Assembly (NCBI GenBank): GCA_003513855.1 | Contig: DOTC01000107.1 | Location: 1,201 to 7,671, forward strand | Length of the DNA stretch: 6,471 bases | Direction: 5' to 3' | DNA from: Deltaproteobacteria bacterium | GTDB taxonomy: Bacteria > Desulfobacterota > Deferrimicrobia > Deferrimicrobiales > Deferrimicrobiaceae | In this document: positions 1 to 5,842 of the stretch, in pieces | How the letters are laid out: each line of letters opens with the position of its first letter | How positions within the stretch are numbered: the first letter of the stretch is position 1 | Made by a program: the position numbers and the translations under genes | Notes under the pieces: model-generated | Database searches by the model: none | What the model was told of the DNA's origin: nothing | The model's input: only the letters and a program-made list of their open reading frames with translations

Positions 1-128
1 TGCTCGCGCCCCTTTGAGACGAGAAGTCCCGCGAGGACAGGATATCGTGGTGTATCGTATTTTCTGAAGTACGAACGATTCCCGCACGCGTCGGGAAAAT
101 CTCCCGGAACGGGGACGACCGGAACAGG

Positions 129-1226
129 ATGGAATCCGCGAAACGACAGCTTCTCTTCCCGGGGGCGAGGAACATCCTCCTCGTCCAGCTCGGCGACATC
201 GGGGACGTCGTGCTGACGACGCCGTCCCTCCGGGCGATCCGGGAAAGGGTCCCGGACGCCCGGCTCTCCATTCTCGTCAGGCGAAGCTACGGATCCCTCC
301 TGGCGGCGGACCCCTGCCTCGACGAAATCCTCGAGGTCTCGAAGGGGAAGGGAAAACTCTCCGAGATCGGGGTGGAGAACCTCCGGCTCGTCCGGCAGCT
401 GCGGGGGGCCCGCTATGACCTTGTCGTCGACCTCCGGACGGGAGACCGGGGCGCCATCCTTTCCTGGCTCACCGGCACCCCGGTCCGGGTGGTCCGTCGC
501 GACCGCGAGGCCCCCTTCTGGCACGACCTCGCGTTCACGCACCCCGTGGATCTCGTCTACACCGACCTCCCCGTCCACCCGGGGGGGGACCAGTCGCTCC
601 GGATCCTCCGGGCGATCGGCGTGGACACGTCCGATTCCCGCCCCCGCCTCCACGTATCCGAGGCGGACCGGGAAAGCGTCCGGTCGCTCCTCTCCCGGGA
701 GGGCGCCGACCGCCACCCGGGCCTCGTTACCGTGAACCCGTTCTCCCGCTGGAAGTACAAGGAGTGGGACTACGGAAAATGGGCCGACGTCCTGAACCGG
801 CTATGGAAGGAGCACCGCCTCCCGTCCGCAGTGATCGGCTCGCGGGAGGAAGCCGGGGCGGCCGCCGGGATCGTCGGGAAGTGCGCGGGGCCGGCCTTCA
901 ACCTGGCGGGGGAAACCACGCTCGGCGAGCTCGCGGCCCTCATTTCCCGGAGCCGCCTCCACGTGGGGGTCGACAGCGCCGCGCCCCACATCGCGGCGGC
1001 GGTCGGCACGCCGACGGTCACGATCTTCGGCCCGTCGAACTGGAAGAGCTGGGTGGTGGAGGACGAGACGCACCGGGTCGCGCGTTCCGACAAGGAGTGC
1101 GTCCCGTGCAACGACAAGGGGTGCGACGGGACGGAGCGGAGCATCTGCCTGGAAGAACTCGGTGTCGAAACGGTCATGGAGCGGATCAGGGAGGTTCTCC
1201 GGAACCTCGGGAGCGGGAAGGGCTGA
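129..1226 (+). CDS. Glycosyltransferase family 9, LPS heptosyltransferase-like
   Basis: 365-residue protein of the GT9 family, which transfers ADP-heptose or a similar sugar to lipid A-Kdo or inner core on the cytoplasmic face of the inner membrane. The N-terminal Rossmann half opens with ILLVQLGDIGDVVLTTP (residues 16-32), the family signature whose Asp residues include the expected catalytic one. The nucleotide-sugar half carries HVGVDSAAPHIAAAVGTPT (278-296) followed by IFGPSNW (299-305). A C-terminal cysteine group (C324, C327, C332, C340) resembles that seen in RfaQ/heptosyltransferase III-like members. Length is normal for the family. ATG 129 is the only ATG, GTG or TTG in frame after the stop at 15-17; the Shine-Dalgarno is weak (ACAGG touching the ATG, or GGAACGGGG at 106-114). 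It is followed 70 bases later by a methyltransferase on the same strand. Family assignment is firm; the exact acceptor and donor (heptosyltransferase I, II, III or another GT9 activity) cannot be told from sequence alone. Confidence 0.93.
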   Translation: MESAKRQLLFPGARNILLVQLGDIGDVVLTTPSLRAIRERVPDARLSILVRRSYGSLLAADPCLDEILEVSKGKGKLSEIGVENLRLVRQLRGARYDLVVDLRTGDRGAILSWLTGTPVRVVRRDREAPFWHDLAFTHPVDLVYTDLPVHPGGDQSLRILRAIGVDTSDSRPRLHVSEADRESVRSLLSREGADRHPGLVTVNPFSRWKYKEWDYGKWADVLNRLWKEHRLPSAVIGSREEAGAAAGIVGKCAGPAFNLAGETTLGELAALISRSRLHVGVDSAAPHIAAAVGTPTVTIFGPSNWKSWVVEDETHRVARSDKECVPCNDKGCDGTERSICLEELGVETVMERIREVLRNLGSGKG

Positions 1227-1280
1227 GACCCGTCCGATCCATCCCCCGGGAGGTCCCGCGGCGGAGTTCGTGCGAAGGAC

Positions 1281-1288
1281 AGGAGGGG
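1281..1288 (+). promoter_or_regulatory. Ribosome binding site for the 1297 methyltransferase
   Basis: AGGAGGGG, 8 bases before ATG 1297. It decides the start: the frame is open further upstream to an ATG at 1162, but that would overlap the end of the GT9 gene by 65 bases and add 45 low-complexity residues rich in Gly, Arg and Pro. Confidence 0.8.
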
Positions 1289-1296
1289 AAGGGACG

Positions 1297-2043
1297 ATGC
1301 CGATCGGAAAATTCCTGAAGAGGATGCACCGGTACAATGCGACCTATTTCAGGCACAAAGTGTACGACTCGGTGATCCGGAAAACCGTCGAGGCAACGAT
1401 CGACTCCATGCGCCTTCATCGGTTCCACCCGGATTTCGTGGAACTGCACATCGGCCGGAAAGACGAATGCCGGGACCGGATTTTCCCCTACTACGACGAG
1501 TATATCCACCGCGTCTCCAGCGAGATCATGACCGTGTCCCTGGAACTGTGCCTGTTCCTCCTCACTCTCTGCGAGTTCCAACAGCCCAAGAGAATCCTGG
1601 ATCTGGGATCCGGGTTCAGCTCGTTCCTCTTCCGGTTCTACGCGGCCGGTGCCGACCCGGAACCGGAGGTCTGGTCCGTCGACGACTCCGCGGAATGGCT
1701 GGAAAAGACCCGCTCCTACCTGGCCGGCCACGACCTTTCCGTCGCGAACCTGTTGACCTGGGACGCCCTGATCGCCCGGGATGCGGGTCGTTTCGATCTC
1801 GTTCTTTACGACCTCGGTGGGTTCGACTTCCGAAAGAATTCGTTTCCCCGCGTGCTGGAGTTCGCAGGGGAAAAAGCCTTCCTCGTCGTGGATGACATGC
1901 ACGCGGCCGAATTCGGTCGACACGTCATCCGTCATCTCAGAAAGACCGGCCTCCCGTATTTCAGCGCCTGGACGTACACGAACGACAGGTACGGAAGGTA
2001 TTCCCTCCTCGCTCAGTGCGACGCAAGGGAAGGACGCGGGTGA
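1297..2043 (+). CDS. Class I SAM-dependent methyltransferase
   Basis: 248 residues. The SAM-binding core begins with ILDLGSGFSSFL (residues 100-111), a clear motif I with DLGSG. VWSVDD (125-130) ends strand 2 with the acidic residues expected to hold the ribose of SAM. DLVLYDLGG (167-175) is the motif IV region, and FLVVDDMH (195-202) the next strand. About 95 residues before the core, rich in aromatic and charged residues, form a helical N-terminal extension I do not recognise. The start at 1297 is chosen for its strong Shine-Dalgarno. It lies 70 bases after the GT9 gene and is probably co-transcribed; 34 bases beyond its stop lies the end of the opposing GT2 gene. Placement in a glycan locus suggests methylation of a sugar or of a glycan end (inference). 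Its base composition is lower in GC than the GT9 gene, which fits separate acquisition. The class is firm; the substrate is unknown. Confidence 0.85.
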   Translation: MPIGKFLKRMHRYNATYFRHKVYDSVIRKTVEATIDSMRLHRFHPDFVELHIGRKDECRDRIFPYYDEYIHRVSSEIMTVSLELCLFLLTLCEFQQPKRILDLGSGFSSFLFRFYAAGADPEPEVWSVDDSAEWLEKTRSYLAGHDLSVANLLTWDALIARDAGRFDLVLYDLGGFDFRKNSFPRVLEFAGEKAFLVVDDMHAAEFGRHVIRHLRKTGLPYFSAWTYTNDRYGRYSLLAQCDAREGRG

Positions 2044-2077
2044 CGCTCCGGGGAACCGTGCGACGCCCCGCCCTGTA

Positions 2078-2887
2078 TCAATCCGGCCTCCGGACCAGAC
2101 CGTTCTTGCAGAACACGGGAATCTCCTTCCGGAAGTAGTACCTTACGTTTTCCCCCTCCTTCCAGTGCTTCTCCCCCATCTCCCTCGGGTGCCACAAGTG
2201 CAGCACCCGGGCGGTGCGGATCACGGACGTCCCGCGGAATCCCGCGCGGACCATGCGGAACGCGAGGTCAAGGTCCTCTGCTCCCCAGCCCACGTAGTTC
2301 TCGTCGTACCCGTTCACCGTCTCGATGTCCTTGCGACAGGCGGAAAAGTGGCCTCCGAACTTCAGGTTCCGGGGATCCGCGAGGCCGAAGCGGCGCAGGA
2401 ACGCGTTCCGGACGAAGCGCCGGTGCTCCTTCTCGACGGGCTCGTCGGGGAGGTCCCGGTAGACATCCTCCAGGAGGCCGCTCGACACCCCTTCCGTGAG
2501 GATCCTGCGGGCCTGCTCCTCCGTCGTGTACTTGCAACGTCCGGCGGCGAAGCAACCCGGCCGCGCCGCCTCGACGTGTCTCTGGACAGTTCCCGGCAGG
2601 ACGACGAAATCGGCGTCGAAAAAGACCAGGTACTCTCCGGAGGCATGGCGGATGCCGTTGTTGCGGGTCGCGGCCCGTCTCGGTCCCTGTCGCGGGTGCC
2701 ACGCGTGGACGACGGGGAAGTCGCACCGGTCCGCCATGCGACGCACCTGCTCCACGACCTTCTCCCCGGATCCGTCATCCGCCACGACCACCTCGTGGAT
2801 CCCCCCTCCCGCATCCCGGAGGGAATCGAGACAGAGCGCCAGGAAGTCCGGCCGCTCGTAGAAACAGAGGATCACGCTCGTTTTCAT
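2078..2887 (-). CDS. Glycosyltransferase family 2 with galactosyltransferase-type C-terminal motif
   Basis: 269 residues, soluble GT-A fold enzyme. It opens with TSVILCFYERPDFLALCLDS (residues 3-22), then VVVADDGSG (33-41), the nucleotide-sugar binding start typical of GT2. FFDAD (89-93) supplies the DXD metal and nucleotide-sugar site. The segment GYDENYVGWGAEDLDLAFRM (193-212) matches the Glyco_transf_7C (galactosyltransferase C-terminal) type, where the GWGxED acidic pair is catalytic. HLWHPR (230-235) follows, as in related inverting enzymes. No membrane segment is visible. The ATG directly follows the TAG of the GT10 gene with no intervening base and has no good Shine-Dalgarno, so translation probably depends on the upstream gene. 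Expected job: addition of one hexose or N-acetylhexosamine to a surface glycan. The family is clear; donor and acceptor are not. Confidence 0.92.
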   Translation of the reverse strand: MKTSVILCFYERPDFLALCLDSLRDAGGGIHEVVVADDGSGEKVVEQVRRMADRCDFPVVHAWHPRQGPRRAATRNNGIRHASGEYLVFFDADFVVLPGTVQRHVEAARPGCFAAGRCKYTTEEQARRILTEGVSSGLLEDVYRDLPDEPVEKEHRRFVRNAFLRRFGLADPRNLKFGGHFSACRKDIETVNGYDENYVGWGAEDLDLAFRMVRAGFRGTSVIRTARVLHLWHPREMGEKHWKEGENVRYYFRKEIPVFCKNGLVRRPD

Positions 2888-3856
2888 CTACCGTCGGGAC
2901 AGCCGCAGGTACTGTTTTCTGACCTTGTACAAGGCCCTCCGCATCTTCGTCCCTGCGCTGCGGCGGTACGCCGGGATCGTCTGGAGGACCTTCTCCCGTT
3001 CCCCGGGCGGTTCGGCCCGGACCAGCCTCGCCAGGTGGGGGAACAGCTGGTACTCGTGGAGGACCCGCCTTCTCGCCTCGTCCAAGGCCGGAAACCTCCG
3101 CTCCCAGTCGTCCTCCCGGAGGACGCGGCGGATCGTCTTCAGCGCTTCTCGGGGTCTGCCGATGTCGATGCGGACGAAGGAGTCCGCCGGGAAGTACTTC
3201 TCCAGGTTGGGACAGCCATGGTACACGGGGACCGTCCAGGAGAGGAAGCAGTCGGCGATCTTCTCCGTCCAGTAATCGGGCCAGACCGCGTTCTCCGCGG
3301 CGACGGAGTACCGGTAGTCCGCGAGCCCGTCCCACTTGTCCTCGATGTAGCGGACGGCGCGCCCGTAAAGGTCGATCTCCGCAGTCGCCCGGGACTGGAG
3401 AAACTTGAGGAAGGACAGGCGCTCCATGTGCCCCGGAAGATCCCGGCAGCTCCCCACGACCCAGGACATCCCCCGGTTCTTCGCGGGGACGGCGCAGGAC
3501 ACCAGATCGTCGAACGTGCGGTCGACATGCCACGGGATGGCCGGATGGGAGGGCACGTATTTCCCGCCGCGGCCGGGCAGGTAGTTGGTGTAGACCCGGG
3601 AGAAGGCGCCGTGCCCCTCGGCCATCCAGTCCGTGAAGCCCCAGGCGTACGGCTCCTGCATCAACGCCCAGACCATCCCTTCCGGACAGCGGGTCTGCAC
3701 GTGCGACTTCATCCGGTTGTTGAGGACGACCAGGCAGTCGCACTCCTCCACGGGGTCCAGGGTGAAGCGGACCCCGTCCCAGATCCCCTCGCCTCCGGGC
3801 GTCTGGCGCAGGAGGTCCGGCCAGTCCCAGTCCTTGGCGATGCGGACCAGGGTCAC
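2888..3856 (-). CDS. Glycosyltransferase family 10, fucosyltransferase-like
   Basis: 322 residues from GTG 3856. The signature region at residues 181-230 is GT10: YRYSVAAENA (181-190), DYWTEKIADCFLSWTVPVYHG (from 194) and YFPADSFVRID (221-231). This is the alpha-1,3/4-fucosyltransferase motif, with Y195, E198 and K199 spaced as the GDP-fucose-contacting Tyr-Glu-Lys of the Helicobacter pylori enzyme (recalled from family knowledge, not aligned). The N-terminal region reads IAKDWDWPDLLRQTPGG (6-22). The tail from about 304 (MRRALYKVRKQYLRLSRR) is basic and amphipathic and could hold the enzyme to the inner membrane. Start choice: GTG 3856 has GGGGGG 6 bases upstream and begins just before KDWDW. 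ATG 3889 lacks a Shine-Dalgarno, and ATG 3970 would overlap the preceding gene by 32 bases. It ends with TAG abutting the GT2 ATG. It likely adds L-fucose or another 6-deoxyhexose from a GDP-sugar (inference). Confidence 0.88.
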   Translation of the reverse strand: MTLVRIAKDWDWPDLLRQTPGGEGIWDGVRFTLDPVEECDCLVVLNNRMKSHVQTRCPEGMVWALMQEPYAWGFTDWMAEGHGAFSRVYTNYLPGRGGKYVPSHPAIPWHVDRTFDDLVSCAVPAKNRGMSWVVGSCRDLPGHMERLSFLKFLQSRATAEIDLYGRAVRYIEDKWDGLADYRYSVAAENAVWPDYWTEKIADCFLSWTVPVYHGCPNLEKYFPADSFVRIDIGRPREALKTIRRVLREDDWERRFPALDEARRRVLHEYQLFPHLARLVRAEPPGEREKVLQTIPAYRRSAGTKMRRALYKVRKQYLRLSRR

Positions 3857-3862
3857 CGGCGA

Positions 3863-3868
3863 CCCCCC
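3863..3868 (-). promoter_or_regulatory. Probable ribosome binding site for the GT10 gene
   Basis: GGGGGG on the - strand, 6 bases before GTG 3856. It is the only purine-rich site well placed for any candidate start of the GT10 gene and is the main reason for choosing the GTG. G-only sites can be chance in DNA this rich in GC, so support is moderate. Confidence 0.5.
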
Positions 3869-3938
3869 GCGAGCGTCACGATGAAGCATTCGCGCATGAT
3901 CCGGGCTTTCCCTGGAGGCGTATCCACGAAAGCAACCG

Positions 3939-4775
3939 TCAGAACTTCTTTTGCAGATACGCCACGGCATTCCGCCAGGAGGACGGCTGGAACCACTCCG
4001 GCTTCATGACCTTGACGGGAAGGGATCGGTGCTCGAGCTGGATCGAATCGTCGATCGGCGCGTCCTCCAGCGCAAGCGCGACCGTCAGATACCGCTCCAT
4101 GAGGATGGCCGGGGCCCTCCAGCTGTGCCGGTGGTACCCCTCGACCTTCCCGGAGTCCATGACGGAAGCGTGGAAGGGCATGACCTTCTCGAAGATCCGG
4201 GAGGGGAGCAGGAGGCTGTGGCAAATAGGGAAACAGTCCTTGGCGGCCAGCCGGTCCAACCCGTAATCCGTCCCGTAAAATGCGTTGTAGTCGGAAAGGA
4301 TCACGTTGATGCAGTTCCATTTCGACCCGGGCTTGCCCGTCACCTTCTCCCGCCGGACCGGGTTCATCACGATCGCCTGCTCCCAGAGCTGGCGGAACGA
4401 GAACTTCTGGAACGTGAAGATCGTCTCCCGGCCGGCATGGTCCAGGTTCCCCTGGATCGTCCGCGTGAAATCCGCCGACAGCACGTGGTCGTATTCGATG
4501 AACCCGATGTAGTCGTACGCCTTGTGGATCCCGTTCTTGTAGATGTGGTAGAGGACGCTGCTCTCGCAATACCCTTTTTCCTGGAGCTCGGGCCGGAACA
4601 CCGGAAAATCGTGTTCGACGAAGATATCGTACTCCAGCCGGTTCTCCCCCACCTCCAGGGAATACCTGTCGTTCACTTTCACGAACGTGAAATTCTCCGG
4701 ATCGTAGGTGCGGTCTGCAGTGTAATGTTCATCATAAAGATTTTGGAAAAATGTCACGAAAATCTTCCACTTCAT
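3939..4775 (-). CDS. Unrecognised protein, probable glycosyltransferase of DUF4422-like layout
   Basis: 278 residues; I do not recognise the exact family. It begins MKWKIFVTFFQNLYDEHY with no signal peptide or membrane segment. Seen features: FVKVNDRYSL (31-40); a YHIYKN stretch (76-81) leading to YDYIGFIEYDHVLS (87-100), where a hydrophobic strand ends in Glu-Tyr-Asp, like the acidic metal site of GT-A enzymes; KWNCINVILSDYNAFYG (152-168); and ILMERYLTVALALE (224-237). The order 'residues before YxxYKN, DYIGF plus acidic or polar residues, then ERxLT near the C-terminus' resembles DUF4422-type and related capsule or LPS glycosyltransferases, but this is pattern memory and not an alignment. 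The ATG has a good Shine-Dalgarno (GGAAGGGG). It sits 30 bases after the Cys4 methyltransferase and 82 bases before the GT10 start, within a row of glycan genes, which supports a sugar transferase role. The first third is notably AT-richer than its neighbours. The gene is surely real; the function is inferred. Confidence 0.85.
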   Translation of the reverse strand: MKWKIFVTFFQNLYDEHYTADRTYDPENFTFVKVNDRYSLEVGENRLEYDIFVEHDFPVFRPELQEKGYCESSVLYHIYKNGIHKAYDYIGFIEYDHVLSADFTRTIQGNLDHAGRETIFTFQKFSFRQLWEQAIVMNPVRREKVTGKPGSKWNCINVILSDYNAFYGTDYGLDRLAAKDCFPICHSLLLPSRIFEKVMPFHASVMDSGKVEGYHRHSWRAPAILMERYLTVALALEDAPIDDSIQLEHRSLPVKVMKPEWFQPSSWRNAVAYLQKKF

Positions 4776-4781
4776 CGAGCG

Positions 4782-4789
4782 CCCCTTCC
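4782..4789 (-). promoter_or_regulatory. Ribosome binding site for the 278-residue protein
   Basis: GGAAGGGG on the - strand, 6 bases before ATG 4775, in the 30-base gap after the methyltransferase stop. It fixes this ATG as the start. Confidence 0.75.
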
Positions 4790-4805
4790 GTCTCGCATCG
4801 GGTCG

Positions 4806-5837
4806 TCAGCCTTCCTTTGTCGCCACCAAAATGACTTCCTCCCCCGCGCTCTCATCCCGTCTTACAAAGAAACGGAAATATGCGCCGAGTTTCAGGAACG
4901 AAGCTTCCAGCCATTGGAACAAGATTCTCCTCTTTTCCCCGACCTCTCCATCCGCACAATCAATGCTGGCCTGGAGTGCCCCGTCCGCATACCCGGGGGC
5001 ACACCAGACCTCGATCGACCGGAACCCGGCTCTTGCCGCACATTCCTTCAAGGTCTTTCTCGTGAACAGATGCAGGTGCCGGGGTGGATCCAGGTTGGAC
5101 CAGTTTCTTCCGAACCTCCGATGACCGAAGCTTTCGATGTTCGGCGTGGCCAGGACAAGCCTTCCCCCCGGCATGAGCACGCGGAAGCACTCCCGGATGA
5201 GCAGGATCGGATCGTGCACATGCTCGATCACGTGGTTCATCGTGACGGCGGCATAGGAATCGCCGGGAAGTCGAAGGCTTTCCAGCGTTCCAAGATGGAC
5301 CGTCAGTCCGTGTTTCTTCCGAGCCCACTCGACCGCCTCGGAATCAACCTCCGATCCTTCCACGACCCATCCCTGGTCCCGCATCCGGGCGAGATACGCT
5401 CCATGACCGCACCCCACGTCCAGCAGTCTTTCGCCCGGGATGACGTCGCCGAGAAACATATGGTCGCCCCTTTTTCTCCATTGTTTTTCGATCCTCCGGA
5501 GACCGGTCGCGTGCCAGAAACCCTTGGAGATCGGCTTGAGAATCTTCAGGAGCAAGAAATCGAGCATCCCGATGTCTTGCCTGGACTCGGGAGAATAATC
5601 GCGATGGGTAAAATAGGTGCGATAGGCTTTCCATACCTCGCTCCTCGACGGCATCGGATCCATCCATACCAACCCGCATTCCGGGTCCGTACAGCGTTTC
5701 AGGCTCCACGACCCCGGAGCACCGAACCACCGATCAGGCAACCCTTCATGCAGCGATGTGCCCCGAAGACCGCACAAATAGCAGTTCGGGACGGCATCCG
5801 ACGCAATGATGTCCGTCTCGCTCGAAAGACCGGCCAA
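4806..5837 (-). CDS. SAM-dependent methyltransferase with N-terminal Cys4 motif
   Basis: 343 residues from TTG 5837. An N-terminal zinc-ribbon-like module has C19-x2-C22 (CYLCG) and C49-x4-C54 (CTDPECGL), followed by VWMDP. A linker of about 80 residues leads to the class I methyltransferase core: RLLDVGCGHGAYLARM (137-152) is motif I, EGSEVD (160-165) the acidic end of strand 2, MNHVIEHVHDP (200-210) motif IV, and LMPGGRLVLATPN (221-233) the post-core strand. This Cys4-plus-Methyltransf_23 layout is common in surface polysaccharide clusters; targets are usually sugars or glycan ends, but the target here is unknown. Start choice: the only in-frame ATG (5909) would overlap the GT4 gene by 67 bases and add a poor 24-residue leader; TTG 5837 lies 5 bases past the GT4 stop and follows a strong AAGGAGG. 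Base composition is clearly AT-richer than the GT4 gene upstream, which suggests a different origin. Confidence 0.88.
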   Translation of the reverse strand: MAGLSSETDIIASDAVPNCYLCGLRGTSLHEGLPDRWFGAPGSWSLKRCTDPECGLVWMDPMPSRSEVWKAYRTYFTHRDYSPESRQDIGMLDFLLLKILKPISKGFWHATGLRRIEKQWRKRGDHMFLGDVIPGERLLDVGCGHGAYLARMRDQGWVVEGSEVDSEAVEWARKKHGLTVHLGTLESLRLPGDSYAAVTMNHVIEHVHDPILLIRECFRVLMPGGRLVLATPNIESFGHRRFGRNWSNLDPPRHLHLFTRKTLKECAARAGFRSIEVWCAPGYADGALQASIDCADGEVGEKRRILFQWLEASFLKLGAYFRFFVRRDESAGEEVILVATKEG

Positions 5838-5842
5838 TCGGT

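Noticed and set aside
1..67. Possible 3' end of an upstream + strand gene, with a stop at 65-67 in one frame or 15-17 in another.
   Set aside because: Too short to recognise any family, and the codon third positions do not show the strong GC preference of the real genes.
79..97. Inverted repeat TTCCCG / CGGGAA with a 7-base loop upstream of the GT9 gene, a possible terminator or operator.
   Set aside because: The stem is only 6 base pairs and no T run follows on either strand; short repeats like this are common by chance in GC-rich DNA.
1162..1296. N-terminal extension of the first methyltransferase from ATG 1162.
   Set aside because: Overlaps the GT9 gene, is low in complexity, and ignores the strong ribosome binding site before ATG 1297.
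2049..2070. CGGGG / CCCCG inverted repeat in the gap between the convergent genes, a possible shared terminator.
   Set aside because: Five base pairs with a 12-base loop and no T run on either side; position is suggestive but the structure is too weak to call.
1781..4009. Very long open frame (742 codons) on the + strand, opposite the GT2 and GT10 genes.
   Set aside because: It is antisense to two well-recognised genes and overlaps the first methyltransferase. The translation is rich in Arg, Pro, Val and Asp with no motif, as expected when high-GC codon bias removes stops from the opposite strand.
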